From: Azospirillum sp. TSO35-2
GTDB taxonomy: Bacteria; Pseudomonadota; Alphaproteobacteria; Azospirillales; Azospirillaceae
Assembly (NCBI RefSeq): GCF_003116095.1
Contig: NZ_LGRA01000022.1
Span: 321,940-385,939, forward strand
Length of the DNA: 64,000 nucleotides
Direction: 5' to 3'
Every line of letters starts with the position of its first letter. Position 1 is the first letter of the stretch. Below, piece after piece: positions 28,063 through 36,789 of this stretch. Both the position numbers and the translations under genes were made by a program. The notes under the pieces were generated by a model. That model was not told the origin of the DNA. It worked only from the letters and a program-made list of their open reading frames with translations, and did not search any database.

Positions 28063-28108
28063 CCTTTGAACAGGAAACCTGGCGGGTTGTACGGCCGTGA
28101 AATTCATG

Positions 28109-28138
28109 TTGACACGAGACTGCGGCGGTGCCTAGCAT
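28109..28138 (+). promoter_or_regulatory. Sigma-70-type promoter of galB operon
   Basis: TTGACA at 28109-28114 and TAGCAT at 28133-28138 are separated by 18 bases. The -10 runs into operator 2, so the bound TetR protein would block RNA polymerase directly. Confidence 0.65.
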
Positions 28139-28156
28139 TTGTACGACTGTCCAAAT
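28137..28156. promoter_or_regulatory. TetR-type operator 2
   Basis: ATTTGTACGACTGTCCAAAT; its reverse complement agrees with operator 1 at most positions, including both five-base ends. It overlaps the -10 of the galB promoter. Confidence 0.72.
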
Positions 28157-28202
28157 GAGGCGGTCGTTCAAACAACACTCCCAACGACAGGCGTACACCG
28201 CC

Positions 28203-28952
28203 ATGAGCACGCAATCGCAAAAGGGCGCGCTGGTCGTCAGCGCGCATCCCGGGGACTTCGTCTGGCGCGCCGGCGGCGCCATCGCGCTGCACGCCAAACG
28301 CGGCTACCGCGTCAAGATCGTCTGCCTGTCCTACGGCGCCCGCGGCGAAAGCCAGGGGGCGTGGAAACAGCCGGGCGCCACGCTGGAGGCGGTCAAGCGC
28401 CAGCGCCACGACGAGGCGGTGCGTGCGGCCGCGATCCTGGGCGCCGAGATCGAGTTCTTCGACGCCGAGGACTACCCGCTGGCGCTGAGCCGCGCGCTGC
28501 TCGACCGGCTGGTCGACGTCTACCGCGACGTGCAGCCGGCCTTCGTGCTGACCCACGCCGCGGCCGATCCCTACAATCACGACCATCCCGACGCCGCCCG
28601 CTTTGCCCAGCAGGCGCGCATCATCGCCCAGGCCGCCGGCCACGACCCCGGCGCCCCGACGCTGGGCGCGCCGCCGGTCTTCCTGTTCGAGCCGCATCAG
28701 CCCGAACAGTGCGATTTCAAGCCGAATGTCATCCTGAACATCGACGAGGTCTGGGACATCAAGCGCCAAGCCTTCGAGACGCTGCCGGCCCAGAAGCACC
28801 TGTGGGACTACTACACCCGCGTCGCCCTGCAGCGCGGCGCCCAGGGCGGCCGCAACGCCGGACGCAGCGCCACCTACGGCACCGCCCAGGGCATGACCCA
28901 CGGCGAGGCCTACCAGCGCGTCTTCCCGATGGTGCTGGAGGAGCTGGCATGA
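28203..28952 (+). CDS. galB: 4-oxalomesaconate hydratase (GalB, PIG-L type)
   Basis: Adds water to 4-oxalomesaconate to give 4-carboxy-4-hydroxy-2-oxoadipate. The 249-residue product is a PIG-L/LmbE-fold protein; in Pseudomonas putida GalB this fold acts as a metal-dependent hydratase and not as a deacetylase. The metal-site loop is [13 protein letters not shown] near 13-25 (His15, Asp18), and [17 protein letters not shown] carries further histidines. ATG 28203 matches the family opening. It overlaps galC by four bases. Confidence 0.9.
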   Translation: MSTQSQKGALVVSAHPGDFVWRAGGAIALHAKRGYRVKIVCLSYGARGESQGAWKQPGATLEAVKRQRHDEAVRAAAILGAEIEFFDAEDYPLALSRALLDRLVDVYRDVQPAFVLTHAAADPYNHDHPDAARFAQQARIIAQAAGHDPGAPTLGAPPVFLFEPHQPEQCDFKPNVILNIDEVWDIKRQAFETLPAQKHLWDYYTRVALQRGAQGGRNAGRSATYGTAQGMTHGEAYQRVFPMVLEELA

Positions 28953-29659
28953 TCCCGACCAGGCTTGGTGTCGTCGTCCGCACCGTCGACCGTGCCGACG
29001 CCGCGGCGGTGGACACCCTCGGCACGCTCGGCGTGTCCACCGTCCACGAGGCGATGGGCCGCCTCGGCCTGATGAAGACCCACATGCGGCCGGTCTGGCC
29101 GGGCGCGCGGGTGGCCGGCACCGCCGTCACCGTGCTGGCCCAGCCCGGCGACAACTGGATGCTGCACGTCGCGGTGGAGCAGTGCCGCCCCGGCGACGTC
29201 CTGGTCGTCGCCGTCACCACCGACAACACCGACGGCATGTTCGGCGACCTGCTGGCGACCTCGCTGATGGCCCGTCAGGTCCGCGGCCTGGTGATCGACG
29301 CCGGCTGCCGCGACGTGCGGAGCCTGCAGGAGATGGGCTTCCCGGTCTGGGCCCGCGCGGTCTCCGCCAAGGGCACGGTCAAGGCGACGCTGGGGTCGGT
29401 GAACATCCCGGTGGTCTGCGCCGGCGCGCTGGTGGCGCCGGGCGACGTGATCGTCGCCGACGACGACGGCGTGGTCGTCGTCCCGGCATCGCGCGCCGCC
29501 GAGGTCGCCGCGCTGGGCCTGAAGCGCGCGGCGAACGAGGAGGGCAAGCGCCAGCGCCTCGCCGCCGGCGAACTCGGCCTCGACATGTACGGCATGCGGC
29601 CGGCGCTGGCCGAGGCGGGGCTGGTCTATGTCGACCGGCTCGACGATCCGGGGCGCTGA
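28949..29659 (+). CDS. galC: 4-carboxy-4-hydroxy-2-oxoadipate aldolase (GalC/LigK)
   Basis: Class II aldolase that splits 4-carboxy-4-hydroxy-2-oxoadipate into pyruvate and oxaloacetate; family members also decarboxylate oxaloacetate. The 236-residue RraA-like fold shows [20 protein letters not shown], the [10 protein letters not shown] loop and [20 protein letters not shown] with the Arg-Asp active-site pair. Coupled to galB by ATGA. Confidence 0.94.
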   Translation: MIPTRLGVVVRTVDRADAAAVDTLGTLGVSTVHEAMGRLGLMKTHMRPVWPGARVAGTAVTVLAQPGDNWMLHVAVEQCRPGDVLVVAVTTDNTDGMFGDLLATSLMARQVRGLVIDAGCRDVRSLQEMGFPVWARAVSAKGTVKATLGSVNIPVVCAGALVAPGDVIVADDDGVVVVPASRAAEVAALGLKRAANEEGKRQRLAAGELGLDMYGMRPALAEAGLVYVDRLDDPGR

Positions 29660-29720
29660 GTTTCCCCGCCGAACACACCCGCGCGCACCCACAACAAGAA
29701 CACTGGGAGGATCCTGTATA

Positions 29721-30908
29721 ATGACGAGTTTCCGTTCGCTGGTGCTCGGCACCGCCGTGGCCATCGCCGCCCTGCTGCCGATGGCCGGCACCGCCGCGGC
29801 CAAGGCCTACAAGGTCGGGCTGATCGCCTCGCTGTCGGGGCCGACCGCCTCGCTCGGCCAGCAGATCGAGCGTGGGGCGCGGCTCTACCAGCAGATGCAC
29901 AAGAACGACCTGGGCGACGACACGGTGGAGCTGATCGTGCGCGACGACACCGGCCCGGCCCCCGACGTCGCCAAGCGGCTGGCGCAGGAACTGGTGGTGC
30001 GCGACCACGTCGATTTTCTGGCCGGCATCATCTTCACGCCGAACGCCAACGCCATCGCGCCGATCGCCACCCAGGCCAAGGTGCCCTTCGTCATCATGAA
30101 CGCCGCCGCCTCGGCGACGACCAAGGCGTCGCCCTACATCGTCCGGGTGTCGCAGACGATCGGCCAGTTCACCCAGCCGCTCGCCCAGTGGGCGTCGCAG
30201 CAGCCCGACATCAGGACGGTCTACACGCTGGTGTCCGACTACGCGCCGGGGCTGGAGGCGGAGGAAGCCTTCACCACCGGCTTCAAGGGCGCCGGCAAGT
30301 CGGTGGTGAGCTCGGTCCGTGTGCCGGTGCAGAGCCCCGACTTCGTGCCCTTCCTGCAGAAGGTGAAGGACGCGAAGCCCGACGCGCTCTACGTCTTCCT
30401 GCCCGGCGGCACCCAGTCGACGGCGCTGATGAAGGCCTACCAGAGCCTGGGGCTGAAGGAGGCCGGCGTCCGGCTGATCGGCTCCGGCGAGGTCACGGTG
30501 GAGGACGAGCTGCCCAACATGGGCGACGCGGCGCTGGGCGTGGTCACCGGCTTCCACTATTCGACCGCCCACGACAGCAAGGCCAACGCCGACTTCCTGA
30601 AGGCGTGGCAGGCGGCCTACGGCGCCGACAGCGTGCCGACCTTCATGGCGATCGGCGGCTATGACGGGATGGCGGCCATCCACGGCGCCATCGCCGCGCT
30701 GAAGGGCAAGCTGACCGGCGAGGCGGCGGTCGAGGCGATGCGCCATTGGAGCGCCGAGAGCCCGCGCGGTCCGATCGCCATCGATCCCGACACCCGCGAC
30801 ATCGTGCAGAACATCTACATCCGCCGCGTCGAGAAGACCGACGGCGGCCTGCGCAACGTCGAGTTCGAGACCTTCAAGGCGGTGAAGGACCCGGGCAAGG
30901 CCAAGTAG
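29721..30908 (+). CDS. ABC transporter substrate-binding protein, LivK family
   Basis: Periplasmic type-I binding protein, 395 residues. The signal peptide (SLVLGTAVAIAALLPMAGTA) ends near residue 28 and YKVGLIASLSGPTASLGQQI begins the fold. A GGAGG ribosome site precedes ATG 29721. It starts the importer placed between galC and galA, so the ligand is probably gallate or a related hydroxybenzoate; family relatives of this subgroup carry aromatic acids. The ligand is inferred from position only. Confidence 0.88.
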   Translation: MTSFRSLVLGTAVAIAALLPMAGTAAAKAYKVGLIASLSGPTASLGQQIERGARLYQQMHKNDLGDDTVELIVRDDTGPAPDVAKRLAQELVVRDHVDFLAGIIFTPNANAIAPIATQAKVPFVIMNAAASATTKASPYIVRVSQTIGQFTQPLAQWASQQPDIRTVYTLVSDYAPGLEAEEAFTTGFKGAGKSVVSSVRVPVQSPDFVPFLQKVKDAKPDALYVFLPGGTQSTALMKAYQSLGLKEAGVRLIGSGEVTVEDELPNMGDAALGVVTGFHYSTAHDSKANADFLKAWQAAYGADSVPTFMAIGGYDGMAAIHGAIAALKGKLTGEAAVEAMRHWSAESPRGPIAIDPDTRDIVQNIYIRRVEKTDGGLRNVEFETFKAVKDPGKAK

Positions 30909-30967
30909 GCGCCCGCGCCCGTCCCGCGTTCCCGTTCCGGCACCGCTCTGCATAAGGAGGCGGCCTC

Positions 30968-31834
30968 TTGATCACGGCTGCTCTGACCATCCTGTTCCAT
31001 GGCCTCGCCTTCGCGATGGTCCTGTACATCGTCTCCGTCGGGCTCGGCATCACCATGGGCCTGATGAACTTCGCCAACCTCGCCCACGGCGCCTTCGCCG
31101 CCGCCGGCGGCTACGTCGTCGTCGTGGCGACGCGGTCGCTGGGACTGCCCTTCTGGGTCGCCCTGCCGGCCGCCTTCGTCGTGGTGGCGCTGGCGGGAGC
31201 GGTGGTCGAGCGGCTGGTGGTCCGCACGCTCTACGGCGCGGACGAGCTGCGGCAGGTGCTGTTCTCCATCGCCCTGCTGTTCATGGCCATCGCCGGCTTC
31301 ACCGCCGCCTTCGGCCCGTTGCAGCAGCAGCCGGAGATCCCCGCCGCCCTGTCCGGGCAGATCGCGCTCGGCGGTGTCGAGTTCCCGTCCTACCGGGCCT
31401 TCGTCATCGCCGCCGGCGTCGTGATCCTGGCGGCGCTGTGGCTGCTGATCGGGCGGACGCGGATCGGCATGCGCATCCGCGCCGCGGTGGACAACCGCAA
31501 CATGGCCGAGGCGATCGGCGTCGACACCCGGATGCTGTTCACGCTGACCTTCGCGCTCGGCACCGGCATCGCCGGGCTGGGCGGCGGCATCGGCGCCGAC
31601 GTGCTGTCGATCACGCCGACCTACGGGCAGGAGTATCTGGTGCTGTTCCTGATCGTCGTGGCGGTCGGTGGGCTGGGCTCGATCTTCGGCCCCTTCCTGG
31701 CGGCGCTGTGCATCGGCGTGGTCGATGTGGCCGGCAAATACCTGATCCCGGAATTCGGCGCCTTCTTCATCTACGGCGTCGTCATCGCCATCCTGCTGGC
31801 CAAGCCGGCCGGCCTGTTCGGCGTGCGGAGCTGA
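30968..31834 (+). CDS. ABC transporter permease, LivH family
   Basis: Branched-chain-type permease, 288 residues, about eight helices, with GLGITMGLMNFANLAHGAFA near 23. The start is a TTG at 30968, supported by AAGGAGG ending eight bases upstream; no ATG is suitably placed. Three bases separate it from the next permease. Confidence 0.88.
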   Translation: MITAALTILFHGLAFAMVLYIVSVGLGITMGLMNFANLAHGAFAAAGGYVVVVATRSLGLPFWVALPAAFVVVALAGAVVERLVVRTLYGADELRQVLFSIALLFMAIAGFTAAFGPLQQQPEIPAALSGQIALGGVEFPSYRAFVIAAGVVILAALWLLIGRTRIGMRIRAAVDNRNMAEAIGVDTRMLFTLTFALGTGIAGLGGGIGADVLSITPTYGQEYLVLFLIVVAVGGLGSIFGPFLAALCIGVVDVAGKYLIPEFGAFFIYGVVIAILLAKPAGLFGVRS

Positions 31835-31837
31835 CCG

Positions 31838-32893
31838 ATGCCGAGGCCAACCGTGAGAGTTGAACCCGTGAAACGTCTTTCCGTCCCCCACCCGGGTGCC
31901 GCCGCACCCTCGACCTGGCGCGGGCTGGCGATGGGCCGGACCGGCAGCGACCTCGCCATCGCGATCCTGCTCGGGCTTGGCGCGCTCGCCACCCTGGCCT
32001 TCGGCGAGTCCTACTGGCTGCTCGGCAGCCAGGTTGCCATCACCATGATCTTCGCGCTGTCGGTCGACCTGCTGGTCGGCTTCGCCGGAATCGTCACGCT
32101 GGGCCACGCCGTGTTCTTCGGGGTCGGCGCCTACAGCGTCGGCATCGCCTCGGTCCGGCTCGGCTGGACGGAGCCGCTGCTCGGCCTGCTGCTGGCGGCG
32201 GCCGTCGCCGCGCTGCTGGGGGCGGCCACCGGCGTGCTGGTGCTGCGCACCCGCGGGCTGGGGCAGTTGATGCTGACCATGGCCTTCGCCTCGATGGTGT
32301 ACGAGATCGCCAACCGGGCCAAGCCGCTGACCGGCGGCGCCGACGGGCTGCAGGGCATGGTGGTCTCGCCGATCCTCGGGCTGTTCGACTTCGACATCTT
32401 CGGGCTGACCGCCTTTCTCTACACGCTGGCGGTGCTGGCGGCGGTGGTTGTCTTCGCCGTGCTGATGACCCGCTCGCCCTACGGGCGCTCGCTGGTCGGC
32501 ATCCGCGAGAACCGGGTGCGCATGCAGGCCATCGGCACCGGCGTGCAGAAGCGCCTGCTGTCGGTCTACACCCTGTCGGCGGCGCTGGCCGGCATCGCCG
32601 GGGCGCTGCTGGCCCAGACCTCGCAGTTCGTCGGGCTGAACGTCCTGCATTTCAGCCTGTCGGGCGAGATCCTGATCATCGTGGCGCTCGGCGGGGCCGG
32701 GCGGCTGTGGGGGGCGCTGCTGGGGGCGGTGGTCTTCACCCTGTTCAAGGACCGGCTGTCGGCGCTCGACCCCGCCTACTGGTATTTCTGGCTCGGGCTG
32801 CTGCTGGCGGTGATCGTGCTGTTCGCGCCCAAGGGCCTGATCGGTCTGGTCGACCGCCTGCTCGCCGCCGGCCGTCCGAAGGAGACCGCGTGA
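31838..32893 (+). CDS. ABC transporter permease, LivM family
   Basis: Second permease of the aromatic-acid-type importer, 351 residues. After a polar 30-residue N-terminus come about ten hydrophobic helices and the LivM block LLVGFAGIVTLGHAVFFGVG near 83. Its TGA overlaps the ATG of the next gene (TGATG). Forms the membrane channel with the LivH-type subunit. Confidence 0.88.
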   Translation: MPRPTVRVEPVKRLSVPHPGAAAPSTWRGLAMGRTGSDLAIAILLGLGALATLAFGESYWLLGSQVAITMIFALSVDLLVGFAGIVTLGHAVFFGVGAYSVGIASVRLGWTEPLLGLLLAAAVAALLGAATGVLVLRTRGLGQLMLTMAFASMVYEIANRAKPLTGGADGLQGMVVSPILGLFDFDIFGLTAFLYTLAVLAAVVVFAVLMTRSPYGRSLVGIRENRVRMQAIGTGVQKRLLSVYTLSAALAGIAGALLAQTSQFVGLNVLHFSLSGEILIIVALGGAGRLWGALLGAVVFTLFKDRLSALDPAYWYFWLGLLLAVIVLFAPKGLIGLVDRLLAAGRPKETA

Positions 32894-33648
32894 TGACCGC
32901 CGCGATCCTGGAAACCCGTGCCCTGCACAAGAATTTCGGCGCGCTCGCCGTGGCGCAGAACATCAACTTCTCGCTGGAGCCCGGCCGCTTCGAGGCGCTG
33001 ATCGGCCCGAACGGCGCCGGCAAGAGCACCTTCATCAACCTGCTGACCGGCCTGGTTCCGCCGACCTCCGGGTCGGTGATCCTCGACGGCCAGGACGTCA
33101 CCGCCCTGCCGATCGAGGCCCGCGTCAAGCGCGGGCTGGTCCGCACCTTCCAGATCAACACGCTGTTCAACAACCTGACGGTGGCGGAGAACGTGATCCT
33201 GGCGCTGGACGAGCATCACGGCCAGGGCTGGCGCCCGCTGCCGAGCCCGTCGCGCCGCCGCCGGATCCGCGACGAGGCCTACGACATCCTCGGGCGGCTC
33301 GGCCTCACCCCCTGGGGCAACCGCGAGGTGCGGGAACTGCCCTACGGCCGGCAGCGGCTGGTCGAGATCGCCATCGCGCTGGCGCTGCGGCCGAAGGTGC
33401 TGCTGCTCGACGAGCCGGCCGCCGGCATCCCGTCGACCGAGACCGGCACGGTGATCGAGGTGCTGGAGAACCTCGCCAGCGACCTCGCCGTGCTGATCAT
33501 CGAGCATGACATGGACCTCGTCTTCCGCTTCGCCCAGCGCATCACCGTGCTGGTGCAGGGCGCCGTCCTGGCCCGCGGCACGCCGGACGAGATCGCCGAC
33601 AACGAGACGGTCAAGGCCGTCTATCTGGGGGAGGGGATCCATGCCTGA
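32893..33648 (+). CDS. ABC transporter ATP-binding protein, LivG family
   Basis: Nucleotide-binding subunit of 251 residues. Walker A GPNGAGKST is near 38-46, Walker B is VLLLDEPAAGIP and the H-loop lies in LIIEHDMDLVF. The signature loop reads LPYGRQRLVEIA, the usual LivG variation. Overlaps the next gene by eight bases. Confidence 0.92.
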   Translation: MTAAILETRALHKNFGALAVAQNINFSLEPGRFEALIGPNGAGKSTFINLLTGLVPPTSGSVILDGQDVTALPIEARVKRGLVRTFQINTLFNNLTVAENVILALDEHHGQGWRPLPSPSRRRRIRDEAYDILGRLGLTPWGNREVRELPYGRQRLVEIAIALALRPKVLLLDEPAAGIPSTETGTVIEVLENLASDLAVLIIEHDMDLVFRFAQRITVLVQGAVLARGTPDEIADNETVKAVYLGEGIHA

Positions 33649-34378
33649 CACCCGAACGGACAGCACGCTGTCGCTGACCAACGTCCGCGCCGGCTACGGC
33701 GCCACCGTGGTGCTGGAGGATCTCAGCTTCGACCTGGCCGACGGCGAGAAGCTGTCGATCATCGGCCGCAACGGCGTCGGCAAGACCACGCTGCTCGCCA
33801 CCATCATGGGGCTGACCCGCCTGCACGCCGGCCGGATCGGGCTGGGCGCGCTGGACATCGCGGCGCTGCGACCCAACCGCCGCGCCCACGCCGGGCTGGG
33901 CTTCGTGCCGCAGCAGCGCGAGATCTTCCCGTCGCTGACGGTGGAGGAAAACCTGCTGGTCGGCCTGCGCCCCGGCGGCTGGACGCTGGAGCGCGTCTAC
34001 GACCTGTTCCCGCGCCTGCAACAGCGGCGGACCAACATGGGCAACCAGCTGTCGGGCGGCGAGCAGCAGATGCTGGCCTTCGGGCGGGCGCTGCTGACCA
34101 ACCCGCGCGTGCTGCTGCTCGACGAACCGTTCGAGGGGCTGGCGCCGGTGATCGTCGAGCAGCTGTTCCAGGCCCTGCTGCGCCTGCGCGATGAGAGCCG
34201 ACTCTCCATCATCATGGTGGAGCAGCACGCCAAGCTCGCCCTGGCCTTCGCCCCCCGCACCATGGTGATGAGCCGCGGCCGCGTCGCCTTCGATGGCGCC
34301 AGCCGGACCCTGATCGACGATCCCGCCCGGCTGGACGCCCTCTGCGGCATCGGCGGCGGGATCGGCGTCGCGCACTGA
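33641..34378 (+). CDS. ABC transporter ATP-binding protein, LivF family
   Basis: Nucleotide-binding subunit of 245 residues: GRNGVGKTT Walker A near 42-50, LSGGEQQMLAFGRAL signature, VLLLDEPFEGLAP Walker B. Last of the five transporter genes, followed after 26 bases by a dehydrogenase gene. Confidence 0.92.
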   Translation: MPDTRTDSTLSLTNVRAGYGATVVLEDLSFDLADGEKLSIIGRNGVGKTTLLATIMGLTRLHAGRIGLGALDIAALRPNRRAHAGLGFVPQQREIFPSLTVEENLLVGLRPGGWTLERVYDLFPRLQQRRTNMGNQLSGGEQQMLAFGRALLTNPRVLLLDEPFEGLAPVIVEQLFQALLRLRDESRLSIIMVEQHAKLALAFAPRTMVMSRGRVAFDGASRTLIDDPARLDALCGIGGGIGVAH

Positions 34379-34404
34379 GCGGCCTTTTGCGAAGAGACAC
34401 CATC

Positions 34405-35304
34405 ATGACCGACATGACCATCGCCTTCATCGGCTTCGGCGAGGCCGCCCAGGCCTTCACCAGCGGCTGGCAAACCCGCGGCCCGCTGCCCATCCTGGCC
34501 TACGACATCCTGTTCGACGACCCGCAGCGGGCCGAGGCCAAGCGGGCGGAGTGCCGCGCGCTCGGGGTGGAGCCGGTGGACAGCGCCGCCGACGCGGCGG
34601 CGCGGGCCGACCTCGTCATCTCGGCGGTGACCGCCGACCAGGTGCTCGCCGCCGCCGACAGCGTGCTGCCGGGGGTGCATCCCGGCCTGCTCTACCTCGA
34701 CATCAACTCCGCCGCGCCCTTCCGCAAGGCCGAGGCGGCGGAGCGGGTCGCCGCCCGCGGCGCCGGCACCGTCGACGTCGCGGTGATGGCGCCGGTCCAT
34801 CCGCGCCGGCACGAGACGCCGCTGCTGATCAGCGGCCCGGCGGCCGCCACGGTGGAGCCGATCCTGACGGCGCTCGGCATGCGGTTCGAGATCGTCTCCG
34901 AGCGCACCGGCGACGCCTCCACCGTCAAGATGATCCGCAGCATCGCCATCAAGGGCTTCGAAAGCGTGACGATGGAATGCGTCACCGCGGCGGTGAAGCT
35001 GGGGATCGCGGACCGGATCATCCCGTCGGTCGCCGCCTCGCTGTCGAACATCGACTTCGCCACGCTGGCCGATCACGTCATGGAGCGCGTGGTCGTCCAC
35101 GGCAAGCGCCGCGCCGCGGAAATGCGCGAGGTCGCGGCGACGCTGGACCATGCCGGGGTGAGCGGTTTCCTGCCCGCGGCGACCGCCGCCCACCAGCAAT
35201 GGGTGTCCGACCTCGGTGTGAAGGAGCGCTTCCCGGGCGAGGTGCCGCGCGACGCCCAGCGCATCGCCCGCGAAGTGCTGGCGGCCATCGCGGAGAAGGG
35301 CTGA
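34405..35304 (+). CDS. NAD(P)-dependent dehydrogenase, 6PGDH-like with DUF1932 domain
   Basis: A 299-residue oxidoreductase. The N-terminal Rossmann domain begins IAFIGFGEAAQAF at about 6-18; the C-terminal helical part (about 190-270) is of the DUF1932 type, with the catalytic-lysine region KMIRSIAIKGFESVTME. It sits inside the gallate operon between the transporter and galA, yet the GalA-GalD-GalB-GalC route needs no dehydrogenase. It may act on a side substrate (an alcohol or hydroxyacid feeding the pathway) or on a different aromatic acid. Function unassigned. Confidence 0.85.
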   Translation: MTDMTIAFIGFGEAAQAFTSGWQTRGPLPILAYDILFDDPQRAEAKRAECRALGVEPVDSAADAAARADLVISAVTADQVLAAADSVLPGVHPGLLYLDINSAAPFRKAEAAERVAARGAGTVDVAVMAPVHPRRHETPLLISGPAAATVEPILTALGMRFEIVSERTGDASTVKMIRSIAIKGFESVTMECVTAAVKLGIADRIIPSVAASLSNIDFATLADHVMERVVVHGKRRAAEMREVAATLDHAGVSGFLPAATAAHQQWVSDLGVKERFPGEVPRDAQRIAREVLAAIAEKG

Positions 35305-35373
35305 GGCGCGGGGGCGACCGCCGCAACACCCCCACAAACGAAGAACCAATCAAAAGCACACCAGGAGGACCAC

Positions 35374-36681
35374 GTGGCACGCATCGTTGGGTCGATCGCG
35401 ACCTCGCACACCCCGACCATCGGTTTCGCCTTCGACCGGCAGAAGCAGGACGACCCGGTGTGGGCGCCGATCTTCGCCGCCTACCAGCCGGTCCGCCAAT
35501 GGCTGGCCGACCAGAAGCCGGACGTCCTGTTCTTCGTCTACAACGACCATGTCACGTCGTTCTTCTTCGACCATTACTCGGCCTTCACGCTGGGGATCGG
35601 CGAGTCCTACCCGGTGGCCGACGAGGGCGGCGGGGCGCGGGACCTGCCGCCGGTCAAGGGGCATGCCGGGCTGGCGCACCACATCGGCACGTCGCTGATG
35701 GCGGACGAGTTCGACATGTCCTTCTTCCAGGACCGCCCGCTCGACCATGGCTGCTTCTCGCCGCTGTCGATGCTGCTGCCGCACCAGCCGGACTGGCCGG
35801 TGCCCATCGTGCCGCTGCAGGTCGGCGTGCTGCAGTTCCCGATCCCGACGGCGCTGCGCTGCTACAAGATGGGTCAGGCGCTGCGCCGGGCGATCGAGAG
35901 CTATCCGGAGGATCTGAAGGTGGTGATCGTCGCCACCGGCGGCCTGTCGCATCAGGTCCATGGCGAGCGGGCGGGCTTCAACGACACCGCCTGGGACGCG
36001 CAGTTCCTGGAGATGATCGAGAAGGACCCGGTCGCCCTGACCCGCATGACCCACGCCGACCTCGCCCGGCTCGGCGGCCTGGAAGGGGCCGAGGTCATCA
36101 TGTGGCTGATCATGCGCGGCGCGATGTCGGCGACCGTCCGCAAGGTCCACCAGACCTATTACCTGCCGTCGATGACCGGGATCGCCACCGCCATCTACGA
36201 GAACGAGGCGATCGACCCGCCGGCCGACATCGTCGGCGAACACCGCGCCCACATGGCCCGGCAACTGGCCGGCGCGGAGGCGCTGACCGGCACCTATCCG
36301 TTCACCCACGCCACCAGCGTCAGGGCCTACCGGCTCAACCGGTTCCTGCACCGCATGGTCGAGCCGGCGCACCGCGCCCGTTTCCTGGCGGACCCCGAGG
36401 GCGCCTTCGACGACGCCGGCCTGACCGACGAGGAACGCCGTCTGGTCCGCGACCGCGACTGGCGGGCGATGATCCATTACGGCGTCATCTTCTTCATGCT
36501 GGAGAAGCTGGGCGCGGTGGTCGGGGTGTCCAACCTCCACATCTACGCGGCGATGCGGGGCCAGACGCTGGAGGAGTTCCAGAAGACCCGCAACGCGCCG
36601 GGCGCGCTCTATTCCGTCGCCGGCAAGGACGCGGCGGCCCTGGCCTGGGACCACAAGGAGGAGCGTCGCCCGGTCGAATAG
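35374..36681 (+). CDS. galA: Gallate dioxygenase
   Basis: Extradiol type-II dioxygenase that opens the gallate ring to 4-oxalomesaconate. The 435-residue chain fuses a LigB-like catalytic domain (1-280) to a LigA-like small domain (about 315-420), the arrangement of Pseudomonas putida GalA. Iron ligand candidates are His12 in SIATSHTPTIGF and the histidine of FVYNDHVTSFFFDHY; GGLSHQVHGERAG holds the base. The start is GTG 35374, set by CAGGAGG. It ends the gallate operon; the pathway from gallate to pyruvate and oxaloacetate is complete in this window. Confidence 0.94.
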   Translation: MARIVGSIATSHTPTIGFAFDRQKQDDPVWAPIFAAYQPVRQWLADQKPDVLFFVYNDHVTSFFFDHYSAFTLGIGESYPVADEGGGARDLPPVKGHAGLAHHIGTSLMADEFDMSFFQDRPLDHGCFSPLSMLLPHQPDWPVPIVPLQVGVLQFPIPTALRCYKMGQALRRAIESYPEDLKVVIVATGGLSHQVHGERAGFNDTAWDAQFLEMIEKDPVALTRMTHADLARLGGLEGAEVIMWLIMRGAMSATVRKVHQTYYLPSMTGIATAIYENEAIDPPADIVGEHRAHMARQLAGAEALTGTYPFTHATSVRAYRLNRFLHRMVEPAHRARFLADPEGAFDDAGLTDEERRLVRDRDWRAMIHYGVIFFMLEKLGAVVGVSNLHIYAAMRGQTLEEFQKTRNAPGALYSVAGKDAAALAWDHKEERRPVE

Positions 36682-36692
36682 GCCGTCCGCTC

Positions 36693-36734
36693 GAGAGTCT
36701 GTCAGGTCCTTGCTGAAGCACCTGACCGACTCTC
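36693..36734. repeat. Inverted repeat 1 after galA
   Basis: GAGAGTC-T-GTCAGGT at 36693-36707 pairs with ACCTGAC-C-GACTCTC at 36720-36734: two seven-base helices with one mismatch and a 12-base loop. It lies between convergent galA and the hydrolase gene and may act as a terminator or be half of a palindromic repeat element. Confidence 0.6.
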
Positions 36735-36749
36735 GTTCCTTGATTTTCC

Positions 36750-36789
36750 GTGCGATCGGTTCAAGCGACTCTGCTTGAACCGATCGCAC
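36750..36789. repeat. Perfect 17-bp inverted repeat overlapping the end of the hydrolase gene
   Basis: GTGCGATCGGTTCAAGC at 36750-36766 pairs perfectly with GCTTGAACCGATCGCAC at 36773-36789 around GACTCT. The minus-strand hydrolase gene ends inside it: its stop codon (36761-36763) and last nine residues are encoded by the repeat. The element may have been inserted there. Confidence 0.8.
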
